NCBI GenBank assembly: GCA_002408465.1
Contig: DHSM01000012.1
Coordinates: 1-54,397, forward strand
Length of the DNA stretch: 54,397 nucleotides
Direction: 5' to 3'
From: Firmicutes bacterium UBA5286
GTDB taxonomy: Bacteria; Bacillota; Proteinivoracia; UBA4975
Below, one piece after another: positions 8,039 to 15,885 of this stretch. A model generated the notes under the pieces. It saw only the letters and a program-made list of their open reading frames with translations. It ran no database searches and was not told the DNA's origin. The position numbers and the translations under genes are program-made. Position 1 is the stretch's first letter; each line of letters begins with the position of its first letter.

Positions 8039-8905
8039 TTACCCCCTATAAATTGATTGCAGTAACTGCTCTATATCCGGCAATTTGCGAGATAGCCCTG
8101 AAAAATAGACAACAGATTTTAACTCGCTTTGTATTCTCTCAAAAATGGTTCTGGTGATTTTGTTCCGCTTTTTGAGTTCTTTCTCTGCTAAACTCTGTGC
8201 TGTGAGAATCGGTATCTGTTGAAACTGTTCGAGACACGCACGAAAGTAGAATACTGGTGCAACCTGCGGTAGCCCACCACAATGTTTTATTAAAACATTC
8301 TCGTATTCCTGCTTGCGCAAAAGCTTAAAAATACAGCTATGGTCAAGATGCTCGTCAAACCGCTTAGGCTCTCGGCGACTGCTACGATTGAAATAGGTGT
8401 CGCTGTCATTCATAAGATATATACCAACAGCATCACCCATGTCACCAAGACGGTCAAGCAAGCGCGATACTTTGTTATATTCATGAAGTGTTGATAAAAC
8501 AGATACTTTGCTAAAAGCTTTAAAGTAGTCACTTAATTGGTCATTAAGTCTGTCAAAATTATCAAGATCAGATTTTATCTCGTAAACTCTCCCTTCGCCA
8601 TTGATCATGACAAAATCGGCGATATGCTCCCCAATCCGCACCTGCGACAATGCTGTCGTAGTATTTACGTTATGAATACCCACGAGAAGCTTATTAAGTA
8701 GGGTATTCATGTAATAGTATTCGTTACGCTTTTCTTCTCCAAGATAGGTATAAATCTCACTAAAAAGCTCACCATGAGTTTTGCTTTCAGGGTCGTCAAT
8801 ATAACGTTGAACGACATAATCAAATACTTCGTTTTTATTGCCTTGTAGCAAGTCTTTGACAACATTGCGCGTAAACACTCTATTGATTGCTCTGCTATCA
8901 AGCAT
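8039..8905 (-). CDS. sce7726-like protein, predicted PD-(D/E)XK-type nuclease
   Basis: A 288-residue protein. The segment Ile-Gly-Glu-His-Ile-Ala-Asp97-Phe followed by Tyr-Glu109-Ile-Lys111-Ser-Asp has the spacing and sequence of a PD-(D/E)XK nuclease core (Asp, then Glu-x-Lys on the next strand). The N-terminal 80 residues are helical and the C-terminal third is mostly alpha. The family is known by name from Sorangium gene sce7726 and travels with sce7725; activity has to my knowledge not been assigned. An AGGAGG site lies 7 bases before the ATG. It is the first large gene after the small HTH gene and probably shares its promoter. Confidence 0.7.
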   Translation of the reverse strand: MLDSRAINRVFTRNVVKDLLQGNKNEVFDYVVQRYIDDPESKTHGELFSEIYTYLGEEKRNEYYYMNTLLNKLLVGIHNVNTTTALSQVRIGEHIADFVMINGEGRVYEIKSDLDNFDRLNDQLSDYFKAFSKVSVLSTLHEYNKVSRLLDRLGDMGDAVGIYLMNDSDTYFNRSSRREPKRFDEHLDHSCIFKLLRKQEYENVLIKHCGGLPQVAPVFYFRACLEQFQQIPILTAQSLAEKELKKRNKITRTIFERIQSELKSVVYFSGLSRKLPDIEQLLQSIYRG

Positions 8906-8979
8906 AGGTTGACCTCCTTCCTTCGATTTCCGTTGTTCTACTACAAAATGTCCTTAAGTAGCAAGAAGTACGCTCACTA

Positions 8980-9177
8980 TTATTTTCCGTATCGAACAAT
9001 TCTGGCGGCTACTGTTCTGCCATCAATGGGTTTTGGGGTGTCTTTAGGGATAAGCCATGCTCTTCCTAATTTAGTTGCACCCTTAACCCGTCCCTTTGTA
9101 CATAGGGATTGGACACGGCGTTCTGATATCTCCCAAAGTTGTGCAGCTTGCTGCGGTGTTATCCAATCGAGCTCCAT
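8980..9177 (-). CDS. Small excisionase/MerR-type helix-turn-helix protein
   Basis: A 65-residue protein starting at the ATG at 9177, chosen because GGAGG lies 8 bases upstream; a TTG at 9183 is too close to it. The sequence contains Thr-Pro-Gln-Gln-Ala-Ala-Gln-Leu-Trp-(x)-Ile-Ser-(x)-Arg-Arg-Val-Gln, then Gly-Arg-Val-Lys-Gly-Ala-(x)-Lys-Leu-Gly-Arg-Ala-Trp-Leu-Ile-Pro. This is the winged-helix pattern of excisionase-family DNA-binding domains. It is the first gene of the cassette that ends with the RES gene, 74 bases before the sce7726-like gene. Such proteins can act as repressors or as excisionases; the inverted repeat inside its own promoter suggests autoregulation. Confidence 0.8.
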   Translation of the reverse strand: MELDWITPQQAAQLWEISERRVQSLCTKGRVKGATKLGRAWLIPKDTPKPIDGRTVAARIVRYGK

Positions 9178-9202
9178 GACCAATACCTCCCATATTATTC
9201 TC

Positions 9203-9232
9203 AGTATACTACGGTCGAGCGTATATTGTCAA
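9203..9232 (-). promoter_or_regulatory. Sigma-A type promoter with internal inverted repeat for the HTH/RES cassette
   Basis: On the minus strand a perfect TTGACA (9232-9227) is followed after 18 bases by TATACT (9208-9203). TATAC at 9205-9209 and GTATA at 9221-9225 form an inverted repeat that covers the -10 and part of the spacer, a natural operator position. The HTH gene starts 26 bases downstream of the -10 element. Confidence 0.8.
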
Positions 9233-9329
9233 TAGCTGTCAAGGCTCTCAGGCTACACATAACGTTTGTCTTTGCAACAGGGAGCATTATACTTTGACCT
9301 GTTCCCACGCACACGCCAAAACTCAAAAA

Positions 9330-9371
9330 ACATCTAAATCGACCACTCGTCAAGCACTGACATCTAAATCG
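9330..9371 (+). repeat. 12-base direct repeat
   Basis: ACATCTAAATCG occurs at 9330-9341 and again at 9360-9371, 30 bases apart. The region 9236-9495 otherwise holds no gene I can support. Only two copies are present, so this is not an array. Confidence 0.5.
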
Positions 9372-9495
9372 CTCTGTCACGTTCAAAATCAACCGCTTGG
9401 ACTTGTTCCCGCGAAGCGGTATTTCAGCGATTTTGCACATCGGATTTTTACTCCAAAACCTCGAAAAGCCTTTATTTACTGGACTTTTTACACAC

Positions 9496-10854
9496 TCACC
9501 CTTTTACCCTTGACATCAATGTCACGCACTCAACATGACTGGTTTGCGGGAACATGTCCACGGGCTGGACTTCCCGGGCCAGATACCCCCGCTCCGCCAA
9601 CAGCTTCAGGTCCCGGGCCAGGGTGGCCGGGTTGCAGCTGACATAGACAATCCTCGAGGGTTTTGCTTGCGCCACTGCCTCCAGAAGGGAGGGTTCGCAG
9701 CCCTTTCGCGGGGGATCAAGAACGATGACCTCTGCCTTGAGCCCCTTTTGCACCATTTGGGGCAGCAGGTCCTCTGCTCTGCCGCCGTGAAACTCTGCAT
9801 TGTCTATGCCATTCATTCTTGCGTTATCCCGGGCATCCTCAATGGCGCTGAGATTGCTTTCAATGCCGATTATCCTTGTTGCCTGGTCAGCCAAAAACAG
9901 GCCAATGCTGCCGGTGCCGCAGTAGATATCCAGCACAGTTTCTTTTCCCTGCAGCTGGGCATATTCCTTTACCTTTTGAAATATCTTTTCCGCTCCCACA
10001 GGATTGACCTGCCAAAAGGAACGGGAGGAAATCTTGAAGGTCAACTCCCCGATTTCATCAGTGATGTAACCTGGACCCCAGATTATCTCTTCCCTGTCCC
10101 CGAGAATAACGTTGGTGGGACGGGGATTTTCATTTAGCACCAAGCTGTGCAAGTCCGGCATCGTTTCTCTCAGTTTGTTGAGAAACGGCTCCCGGTTTGG
10201 GAAGTCCAAGGCGCTCACTACCAGGGCGGCAAGAGCCTGCCCGGTTGCCTGGGAATGACGGATGAGGATATGCCTTAGACTGCCCTTTTGCTCCCGTTCA
10301 ACCCAGGGTGTTACCCCTGTTTCCCGGGCAATATTCGCTATCTGTCTGGCTGTTTGGTTGTTAACATCCTCCTGGATGACACATTCCATCACTGGGACAA
10401 GGTCATGGCTGCGGGATTTGTACAGGCCTGCAGTCAGCTGCCCCCGGTGCATAGCCACAGGCGCCTGAAGCTTGTTGCGGTAGCTCCAGGCCTGGGTAGG
10501 CAGGATATCCTTGACAATATCCGGGGAGATGCCCCCAATTCGCTTAAGAGTAGTCTTGACCGTTTCTGTCTTAATTGCCAGCTGTAAGTCATAATCCAGA
10601 TGCTGCAGGTTGCAGCCGCCGCACTCTTGGAACCAGCGGCACTTTGGCTCCACCCGCCGGCCAGGCTGGAGTATCTCTTTGATTACCGCCCGGGCGTAGT
10701 CCTTTTTGGCGCTGACCACTTGCCCCCTGACCAGGTCTCCGGGGGCAGCGAAGGGCACAAACACAGAATAACCATGATGCTTGGCTACCCCTTCTCCCTG
10801 ATGGCTGATATTTTCAATCGTCAGTTCCAAATGTTGACCAGGCTGGACAAGCAT
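9496..10854 (-). CDS. rlmD: 23S rRNA (uracil-C5)-methyltransferase, RlmD/RumA family
   Basis: A class I SAM-dependent RNA methyltransferase of 452 residues from the ATG at 10854, which has AGGAGG 8 bases upstream. A longer frame exists but lacks a ribosome site. It has an N-terminal TRAM domain (1-60), an iron-sulfur cysteine set with Cys-Gly-Gly-Cys near residue 79, the SAM-binding Asp-Ile-Tyr-Cys-Gly-Thr-Gly motif, and the catalytic part Val-Ser-Cys-Asn-Pro-Ala-Thr with the preceding Asp-Pro-Pro-Arg-Lys-Gly-Cys. It methylates uridine C5 in rRNA; which site cannot be told from sequence alone because the family includes RlmC/RlmD/RlmCD paralogues. It is the first core gene beside the accessory region. 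Confidence 0.9.
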   Translation of the reverse strand: MLVQPGQHLELTIENISHQGEGVAKHHGYSVFVPFAAPGDLVRGQVVSAKKDYARAVIKEILQPGRRVEPKCRWFQECGGCNLQHLDYDLQLAIKTETVKTTLKRIGGISPDIVKDILPTQAWSYRNKLQAPVAMHRGQLTAGLYKSRSHDLVPVMECVIQEDVNNQTARQIANIARETGVTPWVEREQKGSLRHILIRHSQATGQALAALVVSALDFPNREPFLNKLRETMPDLHSLVLNENPRPTNVILGDREEIIWGPGYITDEIGELTFKISSRSFWQVNPVGAEKIFQKVKEYAQLQGKETVLDIYCGTGSIGLFLADQATRIIGIESNLSAIEDARDNARMNGIDNAEFHGGRAEDLLPQMVQKGLKAEVIVLDPPRKGCEPSLLEAVAQAKPSRIVYVSCNPATLARDLKLLAERGYLAREVQPVDMFPQTSHVECVTLMSRVKG

Positions 10855-11002
10855 TTGCTGGCCCTCCTTATTCTCAGATAGGCAATTACATCTTTCCAAT
10901 AGTTAGAATATCACACATTGCCCAGGGTCCTGACATCCGCTTTCAATTCCATATTGAATGCTTACCAAACCGCTTTTAGACAAGTATTAATCAGGGATTC
11001 AG

Positions 11003-11230
11003 TCATAACATCAATTCTTGATTCGCATCGCCCTTGACATCTAGATTGTGATGGAAAATCAGTTTCGCAAACTTTTCTGCTCTGTCAGGGATAGCCGTAA
11101 AAGTGTCGTCTGTAATATATATTTCTTTGACTATTTCCCTTAGCATGACCTTCAGCAATACAAATTCCATGAACACATTTCTGATGTCTCTAACCGGTAT
11201 CTTGAACCCGATAGCGCGGCAGCAGAGCAA
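11003..11230 (-). pseudogene. Fragment resembling a radical SAM / B12-binding protein
   Basis: A 75-codon open frame. The stretch Val-Lys-Glu-Ile-Tyr-Ile-Thr-Asp-Asp-Thr-Phe-Thr, followed some 20 residues later by Leu-Ile-(x)-His-(x)-Asn-Leu-Asp-Val, matches the strand after the radical SAM cluster in B12-dependent radical SAM proteins. The Cys-(x)3-Cys-(x)2-Cys cluster and everything downstream are missing. It lies in the 450 bases between rlmD and the lipoprotein gene, where I see no other gene. Confidence 0.4.
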
Positions 11231-11305
11231 TAAATACGCTTATTTGGGCAACCTCTACTGGAAGAAACATTAATTATTCCAATTGGCCTAGGAATTCATG
11301 CTTTT

Positions 11306-12103
11306 TTATTTCTGATATTCGATGAAGACGAGCTGTTCCTCTGCTTTGTATGCGAAATTCATGGTGCTGTTACCCTTGAAAGCGAGAAATTGTATATGTT
11401 CGCTTTCGGTATCCGGCTCAGCGTCAAACCTAAAGCCGGCTGCTGTCAATTCGCCAAAATAGCTTTTAACTACATCATCATTGTCCACGATAATCTCAAG
11501 CCGCACTGTGTCGTCCTCGTACTGAATTTGGCTGATGTAACCCATAAGTTGGGGAACCCCTGGCAGTTCTTCCCCTGGCCAGGTTTCACCTTCGCCAGCA
11601 GGGGGAGAGGGCTTATCGTTCCCAGCATTATCGATTACGAGCAGGATAATTGACACGGCTACCTTGCCAGCATACTTAGGGTTTTTGTCCATAATGCCTT
11701 CGCTGAGCATGATGGTATAATAAACACCGTCCACCTTGGCAGTAATCATGCGGCCAGACTCAACTTCAGATGTCTGTAGATCCTCCGCAGTGAGCAGCAA
11801 TCCCTCATAGAAATCAACCAGGGTGTCGATATTATTGCCACTCACATAATCAACTTCGAGACCGTTGTTGGCAGGGTTCTCCCTGACATCGAGAATTTCA
11901 GCATCCGCCGCCAGGGGCAGCATCTCCTTGGGATAGCTGTCTGGCAGAGATAATTCGCCACCCTCATTAGAATCTGGCGATTTACTGTCATTGCCGCCTT
12001 CTTCTTTATATTTAGGATCTTCACCCGTTTTACCGCTTATCCCACACCCGGCAATTGATAAAATTAGGACAAAAATAAAAGCACAAGTAAAAAACTTTTT
12101 CAT
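11306..12103 (-). CDS. Lipoprotein of unknown function
   Basis: A 265-residue protein. I place the start at the ATG at 12103 because GAGGAGGAGA lies just upstream and because it opens a classic lipoprotein signal: Met-Lys-Lys, a hydrophobic stretch, and the lipobox Ser-Ile-Ala-Gly-Cys at about residues 16-20. A flexible acidic, Gly/Ser-rich linker follows, then two similar alpha/beta halves (about 60-150 and 185-265), separated by a Pro/Gly/Glu-rich linker. Each half has a Val-Asp-(x)-Phe-Tyr or Val-Lys-Ser-Tyr-Phe helix typical of small repeat domains that predict an outer-face binding role. I do not recognise the family. A divergent or regulatory link with the AraC gene upstream is possible but unproven. 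Confidence 0.7.
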   Translation of the reverse strand: MKKFFTCAFIFVLILSIAGCGISGKTGEDPKYKEEGGNDSKSPDSNEGGELSLPDSYPKEMLPLAADAEILDVRENPANNGLEVDYVSGNNIDTLVDFYEGLLLTAEDLQTSEVESGRMITAKVDGVYYTIMLSEGIMDKNPKYAGKVAVSIILLVIDNAGNDKPSPPAGEGETWPGEELPGVPQLMGYISQIQYEDDTVRLEIIVDNDDVVKSYFGELTAAGFRFDAEPDTESEHIQFLAFKGNSTMNFAYKAEEQLVFIEYQK

Positions 12104-12320
12104 ATTATCTCTCCTCCTCGTGATGATAATAAAATGCTGGAAGGCCCTTTTAGGCCTCCATTCATTATAGATGCATAACACTCTGCTTTCTTTTCAAATT
12201 TTACCTTTATTTTTATAGAAAACTATTTACAATACCCACATAGATAAAAGCACCCGGTAATTGCTCCGAATGCTTTTGTCATTGCCATTTTTATTTTCCT
12301 GACTCTCTTGCATACTCAAT

Positions 12321-13184
12321 CTAAGCTAATGACTTCCTGTATACTAAAGGTGAAATACCTTCTTTTTGTTTAAATGCACTTGAAAAATGGGCACTGTTTA
12401 CAAAACCGCACTGCCTTGCTATTTCTTCAATTGAAATATCTGCAGTCTCCAGCATTGATTTCGCCTTCATGTGCCTAATATCCATAATGTATTGGTAAGG
12501 TGTTTTGCCCACGTGCTGCAAAAATATCTTATGCAGGTGGGAGGAGCTGGTGTAGATAGCTTCACTAATGGCCTTAACTGTTATGTTGCTGCTATAATAT
12601 GTTTCGATATATTTAATGGCCTTCTGCACAATCTCTTGCGGACCACCCGCTTTACCCGGAACATTAATAAATTCTTGGTTAGCATCCCTCAGTAATTGTA
12701 TTGCCAGGCGATTTTCAAGGCTCTCTAACATCAATGGATTGGTTCCCCGGTAATTTACGACCTCATAAATTAATGCCTCGGCTGCTTCAAGGAGTTGATA
12801 ACTATATCTATTATCGGGTTTTTTAAATAAGAGCGGTCCTTTCCCACCACATTGCAAAAATATATTATCTAAGAATTCTTTGTTGACGCAGATCGTCACA
12901 TACTTGACAGGAGAAGAATCCTTAAATGGATGGACCAAGATATTGTCGCCAGGGGCCATACAAATGAGGCTTCCTTTTTTAAACTGGTATGAGATGAGTC
13001 CTATTGTCGCTGCAGGAGGGGTCGTATAACAAATAACAAAATGATACTCTTCCACAATCATCTTTTTTTCTATCACAAATTTTTCAGGGACAAAGATTGC
13101 AATATTCGTTGAAATAATCGATTTAGTGTTATTGTGGATGTCAACCGGGATCTTTTCTATGAAGTAATCGAAGTTTTTTAGCAT
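12321..13184 (-). CDS. AraC-family transcriptional regulator
   Basis: A 287-residue protein. Residues 1-170 form a beta-rich sensory part with a cupin-like look (Phe-Lys-Lys-Gly-Ser-Leu-Ile-Cys-Met-Ala-Pro-Gly-Asp near 67-80). Residues 185-287 form the double helix-turn-helix AraC domain, with Ile-Thr-Val-Lys-Ala-Ile-Ser-Glu-Ala and the signature Ile-Glu-Glu-Ile-Ala-Arg-Gln-Cys-Gly-Phe-Val-Asn-Ser-Ala-His-Phe-Ser. The ligand is not predictable from sequence. A GGAAAGG site precedes the ATG. It stands alone on the minus strand, with the lipoprotein gene downstream as the nearest candidate target. Confidence 0.85.
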   Translation of the reverse strand: MLKNFDYFIEKIPVDIHNNTKSIISTNIAIFVPEKFVIEKKMIVEEYHFVICYTTPPAATIGLISYQFKKGSLICMAPGDNILVHPFKDSSPVKYVTICVNKEFLDNIFLQCGGKGPLLFKKPDNRYSYQLLEAAEALIYEVVNYRGTNPLMLESLENRLAIQLLRDANQEFINVPGKAGGPQEIVQKAIKYIETYYSSNITVKAISEAIYTSSSHLHKIFLQHVGKTPYQYIMDIRHMKAKSMLETADISIEEIARQCGFVNSAHFSSAFKQKEGISPLVYRKSLA

Positions 13185-13506
13185 CTATCGCCTTTCCTTT
13201 GTATATATTTAGATTTGAGGACCAAGACTGAGGTTACGTCCTATGCCAGTGCCTTGAGCCTCGATAAGCCTAAGAGGTTCCCACCCTGATGGCTGTCAGT
13301 TCCGGGCATTGACCGGGCTGGGCCGCTCTCCTAATATTACATTTAGCTAACAACAAGAATCCAAGAAGGATTTCGGTTTGTTTTCCAGAAGAAACCATAA
13401 TTCCAGGAGCATTTTCAAAATACTCCTCCACTAGCCGGAATACCGGCTTTTTATGATTCCGGAATTTGTTGTTGCTTTCCGCCTTTAACATAATTTACTC
13501 ACGAGA
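13185..13506 (+). other. Gene-free, hairpin-rich intergenic stretch; possible small RNA on the plus strand
   Basis: This 322-base gap ends, on the plus strand, in a rho-independent terminator (13433-13453). The preceding part is GC-rich and holds several hairpins: GAGCCTC with GAGGTTC around an 11-base loop, CTGA/TCAG, and CCGG/CCGG pairs. A 73-codon minus-strand frame covers 13270-13491 but has no ribosome site and no recognisable domain, so I do not call it. I could not match the sequence to 6S, SRP, RNase P, tmRNA or a riboswitch class. Confidence 0.35.
13433..13453 (+). terminator. Rho-independent terminator with no gene upstream
   Basis: AGCCGG (13433-13438), loop AATA, CCGGCT (13443-13448), followed by TTTTTAT. 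No coding gene on the plus strand lies before it for several kilobases, so it may end a small RNA or insulate the downstream gene. Confidence 0.7.
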
Positions 13507-13593
13507 TTGCCAGCTAATTATGATACAATAATAACCAGAAAGCAATACTGTCTGCTTGGAAAGTCGCCTAGACATTGTTTTGGAGGTGATTCA

Positions 13594-15549
13594 ATGCCAG
13601 AACCCAAGGTAAAAAAGAGCCTTAACAAGAGGCAGATTCAGGCCCTTGGCGGCGGCATTGTAGTGGTTCTGGTGTTGGTGCTGCTGGTGTTCAGCTATCC
13701 GTGGCTGCAATTAAAGCTGGCGGAACAGCTGATTGAAGCCGGGAAATACGCTCAGGCTGAGCCGATTCTCAGCAGTCTCATGGCCAGCAAGCCACAATGG
13801 ACAGAAGCCGGGTATAAATTGGTTGCCTGTCAGCTGTCCCAGGGCAAAGGACGGGAAGCGGCACAGACAGTGCTCTCACTGACCGATACCCAGGAAATCG
13901 ACGATCTGGAGCTGGCCATTGTCTTTATGGATGTGGCAAAACACCTGTTGAATACAGGCGCTGGCGAAGCCGCCCTGGAACTTGCGAAACGGGTAGGGGC
14001 CCAAAGTGAGGGTGAAATGCTGGAAACAGCAATAAAGGAAGTGGGCTTTTTAATCGCCAACTATTCTGACCTGCCCCTGGCCCTGGATGCAGTCAATCTT
14101 GCCCTTTCCCAGGGTGGGAATAACTGGTTGACCAATCAAAAGGCCTTTAACCTGTTGCTGACTAAGGCGCTGGAATCCTCGCCCCTATTGGGAGAACCCG
14201 CTCTCGACCGAGCATTGCAACTTTATCCAAACAATATCATTGCTGTCACCCGCAAAGCAAGTATAATCGGTGACAAGAACGGCCCCAAAGAGGCCCTGGA
14301 ATTCCTGATACAGAAAGAAATCGACTTAGAAGACAGCATTATTCCAGAGTACTTGGCTGTCAAGCGCACTTTGCTCATACGCCTGGCCGGGGCAGATCCC
14401 AAAGCCGATCTGAACCAATTCACCAAGGGCATGCCGCAGGATATGATTGTAGAGATTGCAAAGCAAGGCGTCAACCATGCCTGGCTGCACATGAAGTCAG
14501 GCCGTCAGTACTATCATTTGGCCCCGGATGAACCTCAGGTCGCTTACCAATTTGGACGCAATTTGATCCAAATGCATTTGTGGGAAACAGCCCGGGACAT
14601 TTTCCGGCATTTAGAAGAAATTGATCCAAAATTTATGAACTTCCAAGCTGTCTATGCCGCTCTTGATTCTAAGACCAAGACGGACACTACGAAATTTGCC
14701 TCCGGAGAAATCTTGGATGCCATCCAAATCTCCCCTGATGGCAAGTGGCTGGCTTGGAGAAAATGGCTGGAGCATCCCTGGGAACAAGTCATGGTTTCCG
14801 ACCTGATTCTTACCAACCTGTCAGCTTCGGGGAGTAATCCCCAGTCCCTGGGGGATGCAATCTTGTTTAAATGGTCGCCGGACAGCAATTACCTTGCTCT
14901 CCAATCCATGACCTCTACCGGGCTAGGGCGCCTGCATATCATCACTGTGCAAGATGGTTCCAGATACACTTTGCCGCCAGAATATGATATCATCGATTTC
15001 AACTGGGCGAATAATGATCTCATGATCCAGGCCCAACGGGAGCATCAGATATTATTGCTCCACCTTGCGCCTCCCAAGTTGAAGATTGAAAATGAACTTG
15101 CGTGGCAATTGAACAGCAATGTCAACCAAGACTTTTCCTGGCTTACTATCAAAGGCAACACTTTGATAGTCTACAGAAATCAGCAAAAGTATAGAACCTT
15201 TGATTTTAAAAACAACCTGGTGTCATTTACCGGCTGGTCTCCCAACGGCAACCTGGTTGTCATAGAAGACACAATGGGCAAAAGCTGGATTTATAATCAC
15301 CAGAAGGGCAATATTGCCCCCATAGAAATCCAGGGCCAGTTTGCAGCCTGGGGCGGGGACCAGGACATTTTCTGGTTCCTGCCCCTGTGGGATCAACTCC
15401 ATGTATTAGTAGGGCTTAACAGCAAGGGCAGTATTCAGAAATATTACCCCTACAGTCTTGATAATCTATATTACGATATTTCTATAGCCGCTGATGGTGA
15501 AACTCTAGCTCTTATGGAGGACCACAAGATTCTAATTATGCAGAAATAG
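13594..15549 (+). CDS. Membrane-anchored TPR plus beta-propeller protein (paralogue of 42212-44083)
   Basis: A 651-residue protein from the ATG at 13594, with GGAGG 8 bases upstream; a longer frame back to 13507 has no ribosome site. It has a short basic N terminus, one membrane helix (about residues 18-38), then TPR-like helical repeats to about residue 360, including Ala-Gly-Lys-Tyr-Ala-Gln-Ala-Glu. The C-terminal 280 residues are a WD40/TolB-like propeller with Ile-Ser-Pro-Asp-Gly-Lys-Trp-Leu-Ala-Trp and Lys-Trp-Ser-Pro-Asp-Ser-Asn-Tyr blades. The likely place is the outer face of the membrane. Function unknown; scaffold or sensor is a guess. The zinc-ribbon gene follows within 25 bases. 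Confidence 0.75.
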   Translation: MPEPKVKKSLNKRQIQALGGGIVVVLVLVLLVFSYPWLQLKLAEQLIEAGKYAQAEPILSSLMASKPQWTEAGYKLVACQLSQGKGREAAQTVLSLTDTQEIDDLELAIVFMDVAKHLLNTGAGEAALELAKRVGAQSEGEMLETAIKEVGFLIANYSDLPLALDAVNLALSQGGNNWLTNQKAFNLLLTKALESSPLLGEPALDRALQLYPNNIIAVTRKASIIGDKNGPKEALEFLIQKEIDLEDSIIPEYLAVKRTLLIRLAGADPKADLNQFTKGMPQDMIVEIAKQGVNHAWLHMKSGRQYYHLAPDEPQVAYQFGRNLIQMHLWETARDIFRHLEEIDPKFMNFQAVYAALDSKTKTDTTKFASGEILDAIQISPDGKWLAWRKWLEHPWEQVMVSDLILTNLSASGSNPQSLGDAILFKWSPDSNYLALQSMTSTGLGRLHIITVQDGSRYTLPPEYDIIDFNWANNDLMIQAQREHQILLLHLAPPKLKIENELAWQLNSNVNQDFSWLTIKGNTLIVYRNQQKYRTFDFKNNLVSFTGWSPNGNLVVIEDTMGKSWIYNHQKGNIAPIEIQGQFAAWGGDQDIFWFLPLWDQLHVLVGLNSKGSIQKYYPYSLDNLYYDISIAADGETLALMEDHKILIMQK

Positions 15550-15573
15550 CAATTCGCAGAGGAGGAATGTCTG

Positions 15574-15837
15574 TTGAAAAACGGAATTTGCCCACGGTGC
15601 CATTCGACTCAAGTGTATTCCAGCTCAAAACTGCGCGCCGAGACCGGCAATGCTAGCTCAATCCCCTTAAGTTTTTTTCGCAGCATCCCCTTAGACAACT
15701 ACGTCTGCACAAACTGTGGCTATGTGGAAAGCTATGTGTCTGAGCCGGAAATGCTGGACAGAATAGAGGATATTTGGCCTCAAGTTGAATCCACCAACAG
15801 TAAGCACTGTGAACATGCGCAAAAAAACGAGGCATGA
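15574..15837 (+). CDS. Small zinc-ribbon protein
   Basis: An 87-residue protein. It starts at TTG 15574, because GGAGG ends 8 bases upstream and the nearby ATG at 15567 is in another frame that soon closes. It has Cys-Pro-Arg-Cys at residues 6-9 and Cys-Thr-Asn-Cys near residues 46-49, four ligands for one zinc. No other domain is visible. It is probably cotranscribed with the TPR/propeller gene and ends at a strong terminator. Function unknown. Confidence 0.7.
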   Translation: MKNGICPRCHSTQVYSSSKLRAETGNASSIPLSFFRSIPLDNYVCTNCGYVESYVSEPEMLDRIEDIWPQVESTNSKHCEHAQKNEA

Positions 15838-15843
15838 ACCAAA

Positions 15844-15880
15844 AACAGGACAAGGAATACTCCTTATCCTGTTTTTTTTT
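15844..15880. terminator. Bidirectional terminator between the zinc-ribbon gene and iorB
   Basis: Arms 15844-15856 and 15861-15873 pair with one mismatch around a four-base loop. Nine T follow on the plus strand, and five A precede it, giving T on the minus strand. It serves the two convergent operons. Confidence 0.9.
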
Positions 15881-15885
15881 GTACT

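Noticed and set aside
9201..9440. Minus-strand 79-codon open frame
   Set aside because: No ribosome site, odd composition (many Cys and Arg), and it runs through the strong promoter of the HTH gene.
13270..13320. T-box-like AGGGTGGGAACC string on the minus strand
   Set aside because: It resembles the T-box core only loosely: the ACCGCG part is absent, no T run follows, and no tRNA-ligase or amino-acid gene lies downstream.
13270..13491. Minus-strand 73-codon open frame
   Set aside because: No ribosome site or domain; it crosses the plus-strand terminator at 13433-13453.
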